Shown: positions 23,061 through 34,799 of the stretch, piece by piece | How positions within the stretch are numbered: position 1 is the first letter of the stretch | Layout of the letters: each line of letters starts with the position of its first letter | Origin: Phymatolithon calcareum | Lineage: Eukaryota; Rhodophyta; Florideophyceae; Hapalidiales | Length of the DNA stretch: 64,000 nucleotides | Reading direction: 5' to 3' | NCBI GenBank assembly: GCA_977006965.1 | Contig: OZ345384.1 | Location: forward strand, 124,001-188,000 | Program-made: the position numbers and the translations under genes | The notes under the pieces: generated by a model | Told to the model about the DNA's origin: nothing | What the model saw: only the letters and a program-made list of their open reading frames with translations | The model's database searches: none

Positions 23061-24905
23061 GAATACGCAAAATTAATGAATGAATACATGTATATATGAG
23101 ATCCTATTGTTCACTCTTGCAAATGTATTCGGTGAATGCAGTGCAATCGGCTGTCCGGCACACATCTTCGGGATCGACGATATACTCCTTCTCTGGTCGA
23201 AGATAATATTTCTACTGTGTTTTTTCAGTCGCATCTTGTGCTGCATAAATATGATCATTGGTACTGGCTCGGGTGGTTCTCTTCAGCAAAAGTGGACCAA
23301 GTGTCCGGCAGCGTTCACATCAACTAAACTTCAGGTGGTTTCTGCGATGTACCTTTAGACGATACTTTGCAAAACTTAGCGAAGTTCACTCGAAACTCCG
23401 CTCCTCCAGTCTTTCGAAGGCCGCAGATACTCTCCCAGAGAAAGAAAAAATTTCACCTTGAGATAATTCACCTCACAAGCACTGCAATCGTGGAGCAACG
23501 AGGAGCTTTCTGTTTGACAATTGATTTGTGAAGGCCCTACCTCCAAATCGAAATAGATCATGCAGCGGATTAGGACTGCCCTTCTGCACAATTTGACTTC
23601 GTCCCGAGGCTCGAAAGTAAACCAAATGACAGACTTTATCATCGATCCAGCACGCAACCAAAACTTGAATTCCATGTGGAGAATACTGCACAGAAAAGTG
23701 CGAACATGCTTGATATTATGCTTCATCCTGGTCCATGTCCAGCACGTAGAGTGGGGGACTCTGGTTAAAGCGCTGCCAATATATTGATAAATATTTAAAT
23801 GTTCGAGTCTCAGAAGTGGCGAAAGCGCGCTACATGGACAGTTCTCTTCTTCATCAAGATATAAAAATGCTACTTGTAGATACTCAAGGATGCAGTGGCG
23901 CCAGGAGCTGCAGGAATAGATGACGCAAATTTAGACATCCGTTCTGCGAGCAGGAAGCACCAAATATGCTTCCAGCAAACTCCATTGCTGCAGGGTAATC
24001 GGATGCCTACATAAGGAGCTCCCCGTTCGTAGATTTAGTGGGACCATCTCATCAGAGAGTGGTCACCCCCTTTCAACATAAACCCAACCTTATCTTTACA
24101 CTCTCAGTGATTACAAACCGTATCGCAGGAGCACATCTCCCAGGAAAATCAAAACTAAGCCTTGACTTACTCGAAAGACATCAGTAAAATCAACCTAGTT
24201 GAATGTAGACTCGAAGACTCAAGAAACGAGTGAGCGAAAGTGACTAGAGCGCGAAAATCCGATCTTCTGCAGGCTCATAGAATCTAACTGTCGATCCGGA
24301 AGCACGAAATATGAAAAGAACATTCCAATCAAATTCCAGAAATTATACTCATGTGAGATTAACAGTTACTTGCAGGCACGTATTATGAAAATGTAGATCC
24401 GAAATCAATCTCCAAAGAAATGTCCAATCAAATTCTAAAAGCATTCTCGGGGATCGATTTTTATGCAGTCTAAGTATAAAAGCCATGAAACAGAAGAGAG
24501 TCGACCAGATCCAGTATGAGGTCAGGTCTCAGGCTCTTAGTCATTTCGGTATTGAGATGTTCAAGCCATGGTTCTCTTAGCAACTTCAACTAATTTCTAA
24601 TCTTCGTGAATATCTCACAGTTGTTTCGATCTTACTTTTGCGTATGAAGATAATTCCATGATAAGATCAATTGACATAATATCTTTTCATCGCGTCATCT
24701 TGGGAAAGGTGCATTTGGGGCATCTCCCGTGCATTTCACTCCATTCATCGACGTTCAAATCTCTTGATATCGTCTTTCACTCGATCTGCACATGAATGGT
24801 AACAAAAGCAGAAGCCCCGTTTTACGAATATGAAGTGAACGAGTTGCTCTGAATTTGCTTATTGAAAATTTTCGAGCTCTTAAATTGATGGGGTCTGTCA
24901 AATAG
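23061..24905. other. No gene seen
   Basis: Only short frames occur on either strand. AT-rich, with no repeat shared with the rest of the window that I noticed. Confidence 0.4.
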
Positions 24906-24909
24906 ACAC

Positions 24910-25523
24910 TTGTCAGACGGAAGAAGTACCTGGAAGAGGCAGAAGAATATCGAGGGAGCGAAGAGGATTTGGCAGACTTATCAAAGCATAGCGAGTATCT
25001 CCGGTATCAGGAGGACCTTGAAGGAACTTTTAAAAGACCAAAAGACGGCAAACTGTCCAAGAAAAGCCGATAAGAGGTATTCGGAAAAGGCTAGAAGGAG
25101 GAAGAAGATTGGAGGAAAATAAAAATCCCCGTAGGCAAGCCAAATGAACTACAACGAGTGCTACATACAAGAGACAGAAGGACGCGCATGCGATGCCTAT
25201 GGGCTAATATGGAGGAAATCAATTTAGCAATATACTTCGGGAATCGTGCATTTATTGAGCTGGTAGCGTTGCAACGAGCAATTAGATCCACGGAAATAGA
25301 CCAAATGACCGAATATGAATGCCAGAAACAGTCGGGCCCTCACAGGAAGAGAAATTCAAATTATAGAGATTTTAGGAGAAAAGAGTTTGGAAGAGGGAGA
25401 GGTGGCCCCGTTACTCAAATTGAAGTTCTGGAAACTTTTAAAGCGAAACGAAGCATATCACCTATCTGGTCTTTATCGTTCGCCCGTTATACAGTCCAGT
25501 TCGTGTCTTCGGTAATCGATTAA
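24910..25523 (+). other. Charged, coiled-coil-like open stretches, unassigned
   Basis: One plus frame at 24910-25122 and another at 25158-25523 read as highly charged helical sequence (for example EEAEEYRGSEEDLADLSKH in the third frame near 24930). Frames shift inside, which suggests a decayed ORF such as a transposon ORF1. No family was recognised. Confidence 0.3.
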
Positions 25524-25844
25524 CTTCATTTACTCAGCAAGTCATTCAAAGGCTTACAGAGACATTTTAAAAACCTAAGGTAGTGAGAACTTCATATTAC
25601 CGTTTGAGGATGATCGATAATTTTCATAATTTGAATTCCATACCAACGTCAACAACTACTGAAGAATTTAATAACCACCGCTTAGAGAATGAACATTTCA
25701 AATGTGCTTTCTCTCTCTAAGATAATCACTCCAAGACTCTTATTTCTACTGCATATTAAAATTGCTTCGAGTTGCCAATAGATTGAAAATCATTCAATTA
25801 TCGCAGTTGATTAAGAGGTTTTCGATGAGACACAAAACATGCCT

Positions 25845-26679
25845 TCATTTATTTCGATTTTCTACTCTGCGTTGGCTGCTAATATGGCCCTCCTGTGCAG
25901 GTTGTGAGCGCCAAGCATCTTTTCTGTGCACAGATCTCTGGTGCCGCTTGAGATTGTATTTCTCCCTGAACCGAGAGCCACAAAAACATGTACACGGCCT
26001 CAATCTCATATGCAAAAGAGGAAAAATGCTTTTTTGCGTGCGACTTCTGCTTGAATGCCTGCCCACAGATGGGATCGGGGCAACTGAATGGACGTATCTG
26101 CCTGTGCACCTTGAGTCGGGAAGAAATATATGGAGATATTGAGGCCTGTCAGAAAAGATAGGAAGCCATGGAAAGGAGTCGTTTTGAAAGACATACCATT
26201 GCAGTGTGACGTGAAAGTTCGCCTCGAAAGGAAAATGCAGATATACATTCGGTACATTTGAACGGCCTGGACCTCTCATGCAAAACTTTCATGTGTTTGT
26301 TCCTATGCTAGGTCAACGAAGTCAGAGGGCGGCAAATATTGCGAGGCTATGAATCGCCATAGAGTGTCTTAATATTGGAGTGTCCAGACTTACGCATTCC
26401 CTTTTCGCAAAATGTGGCAGAGCAGAAGTTGCAAGAAAATAGAGGCTTACCGTGATGCACGGAGCGAACGTGCTTGGAAAGATCTCCACGTTTCGAAAAC
26501 GAGAAGCGACACTTTTTGCATTTCTTTGCGTGCTCCATGGACTCAGTTCTCTCCGCCGCAATGTTAAACGAGGGCTGCGGCTCTTGACAAGATACGGGAT
26601 TGAGAAGAAAGAGAATGGAGTGCTTAGGAGACATATATCGACATTGTACCGCAGAAAATATCTCGGAAAAGGATGCCAT
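25845..26679 (-). pseudogene. C2H2 zinc-finger protein, frames broken
   Basis: The minus strand encodes several C2H2 fingers, spread over different frames. CKKCRFSFSKRGDLSKHVRSVH with linker HGKPLFSC and a second finger CNFCSATFCEKGM lies near 26540-26400. A third (FSCPDPICGQAFKQKSHAKKH) is near 26080-26010, and a fourth (CTCFCGSRFREKYNLKRH) is near 25990-25930. Such arrays bind DNA in transcription factors. At least two frame changes separate the fingers, so the gene is decayed or spliced with introns I cannot define. A weaker zinc-finger remnant lies at 39400-39850. Confidence 0.65.
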
Positions 26680-26699
26680 GTCTGAATGTATTCGCGGAG

Positions 26700-27770
26700 A
26701 AGAAATTTATCTTTTCCTTGTCATCGAACATTTCACCCCATCGAAAGTCCGCTCATCCGCCTGTATTCAGCCCGAACCACATTTTATCATATTATGGAAT
26801 GGACTGCAGTGGGCATTATGATCAGTACTTGGAAAAATCATTTCGCTACAGTCTATCCATTCTCCCTTTGGTATTTCGAGGAGTTTTTCTATACATGTAT
26901 TTTGGCTTGAAAAGGACAGTAGAAGTCAAAGATAGAGAGCATCGTCGGCTTACAAGACAATTCAAAGCGTCTTTTCATCATTTCGGCATTCGCTGATGGA
27001 CCTGGAGGGTATGAGTACGATCAACGGACGCTCTTCTCGTAATTAAATTGTTTTTTAATCTTAATTAAATGGCCAAGCTCTTTACAAGATCCACCTCCCT
27101 TTTATTTGTGAACAGTAAAGCCAATCACCGACGCTGCAGACACAGCTTCTTGCGTGGACAACGACAGTTTTCCGCAAGGTTCTCCAATATGGATAGACCT
27201 TTTACAACCGAAATTCAGACCTGAAGTCATCTCTCTCCACTCATGCTGCTCTTAAAGGTTACGATTTTGCTGTCCTAATCAATGCGTCAGATTACTGCGT
27301 ATTTAATTTCGTTTTATTGAGGTGCCCCGTGCCCCCATGACGGAAGATGTACTGGAATTGGTTACCGAGGCCCTTCTTGCCCCTCTGCATTTTTCCGATC
27401 AGTAAATAATGGTTATTTTTTGGACCGCATATTTTCAATCTGCCCCGCATTACAGAAAATCTCCGATCATAGCGACAACCGTGTATCATGCACGGGTGTT
27501 GATGGTATTCACTAACTACATGGTCATATGATTTTACCAAATTCCCCTTCAGTATATTTCCGTAGGCGAACATTACCAAGGATTCATTCACGTTCAAGTT
27601 CCTGCTGCTTTCTAAGCGAATCCTAGACCCTGCATACCGGCTATGTGAGCTCAATCGATAAAAATTCAGGTTACCATCACTGTTTATCTGGCAGGCGAGC
27701 TGATAGCGTCAAAAAGCTTTACGTACCTCGCCTTCTTCTGAAAAGAACATTTGGAGAGAACACCACATCG
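26700..27770. other. No recognised gene
   Basis: A 120-codon minus frame (27654-27292) is open but matches nothing I recognise. The rest, including AT-rich sequence near 27040-27100, is closed. Confidence 0.3.
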
Positions 27771-27773
27771 ATT

Positions 27774-30716
27774 CTACCTTAAAACGGCTGTTGAATTCAA
27801 CTGTCGCATTCGGTCTGCTATGCTTTCGCTTCGCAGCAGAAGCCAAAACTGGGTGGTTTGGTGAGTAAACTTTTCTCGATTCTTGCTTTCTAATGTCCGG
27901 TGAATTCCCTTCATCATAGTGACAAATGCCGCTTCCACCATTGCTTGTCGCTCAGCTGTGGGCTGCGATAGAACAGTTCTTGCCCTAATGCTCTCGAATG
28001 CCTCCCCGTTGGTGAGAATGAGTCCCAACAAAGGCCTTGATAAACTCCTCTGGTTTGTACACTCAACTTGAAGCATAGTAGTGAACAATATTTCCAAGCA
28101 TGTCGGGAATATATCAGGCGATTGGTCCACATGCGCTTTCATGATCCGCCCCCATTCACTGTTCTTCATGGTTTGCTTGAATCGAAAAGCCGTGAGGTGG
28201 TCAACTGCAGACGCTGCCTGCGAGCTCATCCACACCTCGTGCGACTGGAGGCCCACCTGCAGAGCGCGCATGATCCGTACGAAGATGCTGTGGTCAAGCT
28301 TCACGATCTCCGTCGGATGATTTGTTACCAGAATTTCAATTAGACCAAAGTATGCTCTGGCTACTTTCGGGAAAGCGATAATTTGATTGACTTCAATTGC
28401 CATAATCAACCGTGAGCAAATTTCCATCGCATCGCTCAGAGCCGGGTCCCCGTACAACGAGAAAACGCCAAAGTTGACGAACCCTCCGCCGAGAGCACGA
28501 GAGAAAACATTGCCACATTCCCTTGTACAGAGCGCGATAGACATCTACGCCCTTTTTCACTGCCTCTTGAGCACAACCAAGGCGCTCCCAATGTGCCAGT
28601 GTGTAAGTTCCATAGGTCACAAGGATCTTAGATATTTCTCGGAACATCAGAATGCCATTTACAGAAGATCTGCCGAACGCAATACGCTGCGATCGGTTAC
28701 ATATAAGCTCAGAGTAAAACTTTAGAAGCAGTCTTGTAACTTCTGAGTCACCAGCTTCAGAGAAGACCTCACATATCCTCAATATGATGGCAGTTCGCTG
28801 CGGGTACAGCCAATCGAAGAATATATAATAACCCTGGGGACTCGTCATTGCGTTGACAACTCCTCTCAAATCACGCAGAATGTTGATGACAGCGGTTCGC
28901 ACAGCGAGATCACCCAGGAAAGCCTCCTTTGACTGAATGGCTTCAAGATATCGTATCTTGATAGACAGCGGCTCCATGAATCGAATGAAATCCATCTCCA
29001 AATTGAAGTCCTCACCGCCACTCGGAAGGAGAATACGCAGAAGTGTACGATAGAATGTAGTCCGATGTTTTCCCATACTTTTATCCGGTCCGCACATAAA
29101 CGGAAAGTGTTCCTCATCATGCTTAGCAATCATCTCAAAAATTGCACTGAGTTTCCGCAGCAATCTGCTGCTACTGTAGCCACCTGCAAGATCTGAGAGC
29201 AAGGTCAGCGACTTAGCAATAATGTCATGCCCATCCAGAACACCATAATTCCGCAAGTTGCAGGCAATTTTTGTCGCGACAACGTTCAACACATCCATGT
29301 TGTTCGTCATACCCAGTCTTTCCGCCATTATAACGTACACCTTGCTCGTTGCAACAGCTTCTTCACCGATGTATGCCCGTCGGAAGGACTGTGAAAAGTC
29401 GATAATAGCATCATCTAGGGATACACCACCACTAGTATTCCTTGCCCTACCTTGAGGAGTAGCAAGTGATGCTGGTTTAGCTCCTGGTCTTTCCCTCGCA
29501 GATGCGTCTGCATCCATGGTATAAATCATGAGCTGGAAAATGCGAGCACTCAAATCCCCGTCAAGAAGCTCATTGGCCTCAGACTCTGATGCGCTTATTC
29601 GACCAGACACAACCGCGCCAACGACTCTTGTCAACCAAGCGAGTTCACATTCGAGACGTGAAATATTTGCCGGGGTTTCGCCTTGGAATCTTTTTCCGGT
29701 TAGCTGCTTGTAGTTTTCCAGCCTCGGATCAATGAGGGCAGTGACATATTGCGAAGTCTTTTCGTACTGAAGACGGAAAAGTGCAGGGATGGACCTCAAG
29801 TGCTCAGAGAAGTCTTCGTTGTCGTCATCATCAGTGATTCGAGAGAATGTCATAAGCCGGGAATGCACATATTGTTGGACAACTTTGCTCACATAGCCAT
29901 CCACATTTGCATCCTTCCCTCTCTTCAAATATGGCTTAGCAGCAATCAGCCGCGTCCACAAAACAAGCAGGTAATGCATGCTGTCGCCGACCCAGCTCCA
30001 ATCCCACGCAAGAGATTGCATCGTGAAATGCGCTGCCCTGGCAATCCACTCCTGATAAATTGACAACTGAATAAATTCATCTAGTTGAAAATTGATTTTA
30101 AGGCGGGAAAGCCAGCGGCAAAAGTGGTGGTAGTTATTGTGGTCTTCCAGGCCCATTTCATAACGAAGAACTTCCAAAGTTCCTTCGATGTGCCGGCGAA
30201 GATGCGCGATACGCAAAGCATCGGTTGTGAAAAGCGTTCGTCGCGTGCTTCCCAACTGCACGAGACACTCCAGACATTTTGAAGAGAGGGCTGGTTCAGT
30301 CTTACACAATTCTTTGTAGAAATCCATGAATAAAGAGAACGTGTTTCTGTCAATGACTCGTTACTAGCTTTGTCAGGGTCCATGCAGCAAACTTTTGTGC
30401 GTAGGGCATCTGTGAAATAGAACGCAACCGAGATCGGCAGAAAGACAGTCAGGCCGCTGATTTGAGGACGGATCAAAGTAATGCAAGGTGGCCAGAATTT
30501 AGTGACTAGACGTACGCTTGAGTTTTCAAGAATCATGGTGCACTTGGGGAGATGAGATGTGCTCGTGGAGAGCGAAAGCAGGATAGACTCGGCTTGTTTT
30601 CTGACATTCGAATCTTGAGCAGTGTACAACTGCTCACACATTTTCTCCACGCTAGCAAGATCGCTGGGCATGGCGCTGGAGCCATTACGCGCAAGAGACG
30701 CCACTGCCGCTGCCAT
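27774..30716 (-). pseudogene. XPO7: Exportin-7 (RanBP16) homologue with intron, internal deletion and frameshift
   Basis: XPO7 is an importin-beta family nuclear export receptor that works with Ran-GTP. The ATG at 30716 opens exon 1 (67 codons; LASVEKMCEQLYTAQD, LPKCTMILENSS). It is joined over a GT-AG intron (30515-30410) to MPYAQKFAAWTLTKLV. At about 30360 the homology jumps by roughly 175 residues and shifts frame to VIDRNTFSLFMDFYKEL. A 644-codon frame (30327-28393) then matches the family closely (NNYHHFCRWLSRLK, YEKTSQYVTALID, RDLRGVVNAM, NRSQRIAFGRSSVNGILMFRE). A one-base shift near 28530 leads to GGGFVNFGVFSLYGDPAL and the C-terminus (SRPLLGLILTN, SKNREKFTHQT), ending at 27774. Vertebrate XPO7 has about 1,087 residues. 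Deletion plus shifts suggest a pseudogene or assembly faults. Confidence 0.88.
30410..30515 (-). other. XPO7: Spliceosomal intron of the XPO7 gene
   Basis: Minus strand: donor GTACGT after the codon AGC, acceptor TTCACAG before ATGCCC, phase 0, 106 bp. Removing it joins LENSS to MPYAQKF, which matches the family without a gap. The intact splice sites argue that this locus was a spliced, not retroposed, gene. Confidence 0.85.
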
Positions 30717-30834
30717 CCGAATCTTCGACTGGGAGACGTGCTGGAATGATTGTGGGTTTGGGATACACTGCAGTACAGTAGGCTTTCTCTGGGGAGCACT
30801 TGAGCCCGCCAGCAATACTTTGTGGTAGGGGCTT

Positions 30835-31359
30835 TCAAAACACATGAGCCTCGGAGGAGACAAAAACACCAGTGACACCCATGCCACAAGCCCGCCCTAT
30901 CATATATTCTCGCACTTTTGTCCACCTTGCTGCGGCAGCCCCGTATTTACTCAGAAAGTTTGACTTCAAAACTGGGGAATCGCTCACGTACATACGCAGA
31001 CGCTTGGCAGGTGGCTTGTACGGAGATGCGCAGACAGGATCCTTTCGGTGCAGGCAGCAACCACGCTCTTCGGGAGTGGAGTGGGTAATGGAAGAGCTCT
31101 CACAATGCAGTACTCCGGCTTGATGATGGGAAGAGGAATAGAATATATTTAGAGTCTTTCTATAACATAGAAATTTGTTTTCAAATGTGTTCGTAAATCG
31201 CCATGGTTCGACACTTGTACCACGGCCACTGCTGGGGCCATGGTCGACTGTCCTACACATGAGAGCACTCATTGGAGCTCGTGGCAGTATGCAGTATGAT
31301 TCAGGCTCCACTCCTGTTGTAGAGCAGATCCGTCTTGCAGCACAAACTCGCAATCCCAT
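30835..31359 (-). CDS. Hypothetical 174-residue ORF upstream of XPO7
   Basis: An ATG-initiated minus frame of 174 codons ends about 120 bp before the XPO7 start, on the same strand. The sequence is Cys- and Arg-containing, with no domain I recognise (near the end KPPAKRLRMYVSDSPVLKS). The plus strand is also open over part of it (30872-31123). It is not in frame with XPO7 exon 1, although a spliced leader exon cannot be ruled out. Weak candidate. Confidence 0.3.
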   Translation of the reverse strand: MGLRVCAARRICSTTGVEPESYCILPRAPMSALMCRTVDHGPSSGRGTSVEPWRFTNTFENKFLCYRKTLNIFYSSSHHQAGVLHCESSSITHSTPEERGCCLHRKDPVCASPYKPPAKRLRMYVSDSPVLKSNFLSKYGAAAARWTKVREYMIGRACGMGVTGVFVSSEAHVF

Positions 31360-31393
31360 TCTGAACTTGCAAGATAAGGGTAGACAGGCGTGA

Positions 31394-31834
31394 CTAGTAC
31401 TTGTTTTGAATTTAGAATTTATTTTTTAAAATAGATGTAACTACTAGAATGACTACGAAGCACCGGTTGTGTTATGACTATGCTTTGTTCTGTCAGCATT
31501 GGGCAAGTAGGGCAGCAGATTTTGCCGGTTCTGGTGCACATACGACTTGTTTTTGTAGACGCGAGAAAACACGCCGTTTTGAAAAGTACAAGTTTGTTGC
31601 CTATTGAATCTCCCACATAAAGTGCAAAATGACTCTTTCACTGGACCACTACAAACCGAAGCGATGGTAAAGCGGTCCATGCCCAGACTGTTGTCGCTCT
31701 CTGTTCACGTTTTCAAAATATTAGAAAAAACCAACTGATTTAGTTCTTACCTCTGCACAAAAATTAAGTGAGAAAAAATGTATTTTTTCCTCTTCCCCTT
31801 CTCAAATTCTTCAGAAAATCTATCTTATATTTCT
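31394..31834. other. No gene seen
   Basis: Short minus frames at 31680-31419 (Cys/His-containing, faintly zinc-finger-like) are too weak to call. Confidence 0.3.
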
Positions 31835-32130
31835 CTCCTCTCCGAGAAATAATGTAGTGATTTACAACTTATAAAATCCTCATCACATCAAAATAAACAA
31901 TCGAATTTAAGCTTCCAACTTATTTTTCCCGCATCAGGTTTTATAAGTTGAAGGTTGACCGGGTTTGGAAGATCATCTGGCCAATAGAACTGAGTTTTAA
32001 TGAGAGTGATATGAGCGCTGAAAATGCTCAATTTTAGATGAACTATTAAATATTTAACGGTCCAAGCTCACATTTACTTTCGTTAGTTACGTGAAAGCGG
32101 CTCGTGTTTTCTCGGGTCTACAAAAACAAA
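31835..32130 (+). repeat. 280-bp dispersed repeat, copy 2
   Basis: Direct copy of 7579-7856, with a small insertion after TTTTTCCCGCATC. See the first copy. Confidence 0.7.
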
Positions 32131-32164
32131 GCAAACTACGCGGTCATTTTAGTGTTTTCCTCTT

Positions 32165-32340
32165 TGTGAAACGCCCTCAGAAGCACTCACGAGACTGCAA
32201 GGGAAATGCGTTTCGGCAGCTACTCTGTTAGAGCTTCGATAATCTACTCAAATCCGTGTAATTTGGGTTAACGTCGTAGCCGTAGTTGCTAAAAACCTCT
32301 CCCACATGACGCGACTGGTACTGAGGTGAGGGATCCCCGT
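32165..32340. repeat. Dispersed repeat, related to 6290-6460
   Basis: Shares GACTGCAAGGGA and GGGTTAACGTCGTAGCC in the same order as 6290-6460. A short, weaker copy starts near 32985. Confidence 0.5.
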
Positions 32341-32419
32341 AGCACTCCATGCCCGATTGGTTCGCAGATTGTCATCTTTGTGGGCGCCCTTGCCGTCCAC
32401 AGCCTCTTCGCTTGGACCT

Positions 32420-32920
32420 TCAACAGTTTTTGCTCTTGAAAGTATTGGATATCCCTCTATTCCTGTGTAGAGTCGTCATATTTGCCCTCGTAGTTCTTTC
32501 TTCTTTCCAAGTCCCGTTTTGCGTGCTGGAGAATGCTTTCTTACTCTCTTTTATCTCAGCTCTGGTGGTGCTATTCTGCACAGCGTTCGCATTGATCATT
32601 ATTCCGCTTAGCAAAGTGGTCAAATGTAAGACGGTAATGGAGTTCGAACACGGCATTAGGTGCAGTGCGCATTCCCATCGACATTGGAGCAAGGTCTTAT
32701 AGATGGATATGAATTTCGTTGGCCTCAGTCCTTTAACTGTAACTCCAATATCCAAGAGGAAAGGAGGATACCTAGATATTCCGAGGACGGCCCTTCTAAG
32801 GAGTTCCTCCACTAGATCATACTGTAGCTTTTTAAGCTGGTTCAGATTTTCATCGCTGTCAAGAAATCTACGGAATAAAGAGCACCACATGCGGAGGAAT
32901 ATATTCTTCACGGGGAACAT
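32420..32920 (-). CDS. 166-residue ORF, possible LINE post-RT fragment
   Basis: An ATG (32920) opens an uninterrupted minus frame to 32420. The stretch ISRYPPFLLDIGVTVKGLRPTK and IYKTLLQCRWECALHL resembles, from memory, the region after the RT domain in some LINEs. No catalytic motif is present. The opposite strand is open too (32349-32702) but reads as hydrophobic shadow sequence. Probably a LINE fragment, not a host gene. Confidence 0.35.
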   Translation of the reverse strand: MFPVKNIFLRMWCSLFRRFLDSDENLNQLKKLQYDLVEELLRRAVLGISRYPPFLLDIGVTVKGLRPTKFISIYKTLLQCRWECALHLMPCSNSITVLHLTTLLSGIMINANAVQNSTTRAEIKESKKAFSSTQNGTWKEERTTRANMTTLHRNRGISNTFKSKNC

Positions 32921-33059
32921 TTTCTAAGAGGAAGTGTACGCGGAGACGATCTCTGTTTTTTTGCAACTGTGTACTTGTTTATTTGAAAGCCCTCATTAAC
33001 ACTCCTAAGACTGTACGGGAGCATCTTTTCGTAACTTGTTCATTCTAGTATATCGCCTG

Positions 33060-33402
33060 GTCCCTAACAAAGCATTGGAATTATTTATTTATTTTTATTC
33101 TTTTCTCGAAAAGTGTCGAGAATAAATAATTTATTGTTGAACGCAGAAGCAATAAATTATTGTATTCAAGTTCAGTGAGGTATAAATAACTGGTTATTCC
33201 CCGAATTATTGGATCCTTCTTGCTACTTTCTGTCGCGATAGAATAACCGGATCGAAAAAATGAGGAGTCCGATACAATAATTGTCGCAACCACGACGATC
33301 TCAATAAATACAATAAATATGCGAGACTCAGGAATAAATTATTGGAACAATAATTTAAATAATTACAATAGCAATTATTTTTTCCAATGCTTTGGTCCCT
33401 AA
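33060..33402. mobile_element. hAT-type MITE with 8-bp TSD
   Basis: An 8-bp TSD GTCCCTAA (33060-33067 and 33395-33402) flanks a 327-bp element (33068-33394). It starts CAAAGCATTGGAA and ends TTCCAATGCTTTG, perfect 13-bp inverted repeats. The interior is AT-rich with AATAAATTATTG-like words like those in the hAT ends elsewhere here, and has no ORF. The 8-bp TSD and short TIR fit a non-autonomous hAT derivative. Its TIR differs from that of the element at 16406-18795, so another transposase is expected. Confidence 0.88.
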
Positions 33403-34370
33403 TACACGGACTCTTCATTTTCCATATTGTCAATTATGGTGACGCTGTAGAGTAGTATGGAGTCTAAAGCCTTTTCCGTTCTTATCATTTCTCCGGAGTC
33501 TAGTTCATACTTTGCTAGGTTCATACGTATGGACTCAAGGTAATAGATGTTGACTTGAGGGTGATTTAGTTCTTGAAAAGTGTTAACCTTAAAGCATCGT
33601 TAGGGAAACTCAGGTTCAGGCATTCAGATTGGCTAATATTAGTTATACTAAAGCTGATGGTGAACCTGCACTTGAATATAGTTTTTCTTTAACATGTTTA
33701 AGTGTATCTGCAAGCTACATTACGTTATTCTATTCACCTTTTGGATGCGGAAGTTAACATTAGTGGATTGAATTTGTCTAATGATACTACTCGTGAAATC
33801 CAAGGAGCTCGAAGGACTCGTGGTGTCCAAGGGACTCGAAGGACTACTTTTTTCACCATTTCCTCGCTCTCTGTAGACCCCTTACCATCAGATACAATAT
33901 GGGGGACACGCTTCGAATCCATTCCGGCATAATCAGAGTTCTCCTTTTCATTTTGAAACAGATCTCTTTCGCACTGGCGTTCTTAGTATCAAGCATAAGC
34001 GATTTCAAATGCGGCTCCGATAGGAAGTGACTTCCGTTTATAACAAAGCGTGCAAACGCTCATATAGCGATTTGATTGGCACGCTTTTCGTTTTCAAGTA
34101 CACGAACGCCAAGATACTTCAAGGATTCTTGAGAAAAGTGCAGGTCTTCCGCATTCCCAAGTGCGCCCGACATTCCGGCTCTTCCTCTTCATCCATCCAG
34201 CCATTTCCAAAACACGCACACAGTATATTAATCTTGGACCGTCGTTTGCTGTGCGCCTGTACAAAGCACCATGTTTCCTTTTATAGTAGCTACTGCCACC
34301 AAATCAGAATATACACTGCTAAATCCCACATGATGGACACGTTGCACAGCGTGCAGCGTGTACCAGCACA
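33403..34370. other. No gene seen
   Basis: A 134-codon plus frame (34027-34431) is open but matches nothing known to me. Confidence 0.3.
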
Positions 34371-34376
34371 GTCGTA

Positions 34377-34401
34377 TGCCAGGCGAACTAGTCGCCTGGC
34401 A
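34377..34401. repeat. Perfect 10-bp hairpin
   Basis: TGCCAGGCGA and its reverse complement are separated by ACTAG. It may be part of a decayed element together with the repeats at 34489-34620. Confidence 0.6.
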
Positions 34402-34488
34402 CCTATCAACTGCCTTGCGCGCTATAAGTAGAGCGCTCTCCCTCCATCTTCCACACATACAGATCAACAAGATAAAGTGACTTAACAT

Positions 34489-34670
34489 ACACCGTGAGAT
34501 AAGCATGTATTCACCTGGTGCGGTGTTGGTTTGTTTCTTTTATAGTAACATTTGCCACAAAATCTGGTTACTCACCGTGTGATAGGCATGTAATCACCTG
34601 GTGTAGTGTCGGTTTGGGTCTCATACATTGCGATATCTGAGCCCCGCACGTCCACTAACCAGGTGATAAG
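34489..34670. repeat. Duplicated 43-bp segment (CACCGTGAGATAAGC...)
   Basis: Two similar segments start at 34489 and 34576, 87 bp apart. Both run CACCGTG(A/T)GATA(A/G)GCATGTA and continue with CACCTGGTG. A reverse-oriented AACCAGGTGATAAGG follows near 34658. Looks like the internal repeats of a small DNA element; ends not found. Confidence 0.55.
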
Positions 34671-34799
34671 GTATACATGGCACTCATATAGGGCAGAGAG
34701 AGAAATGAAAAGTTTTTATTTTAGAAGTACTCAACTCTAGTATTCGGAATGCAGAGGCAGTCAAGAGCTACAGTCCACCAAGACCGACATTGGCCCTGT

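Noticed and set aside
28068-30282. Plus-strand ORFs opposite XPO7
   Set aside because: They are shadows of the XPO7 coding frame on the minus strand, without family match.
30345-30363. 18-bp GT...AG mini-intron at the XPO7 deletion point
   Set aside because: Removing GTAACGAGTCATTGACAG does not restore the family frame.
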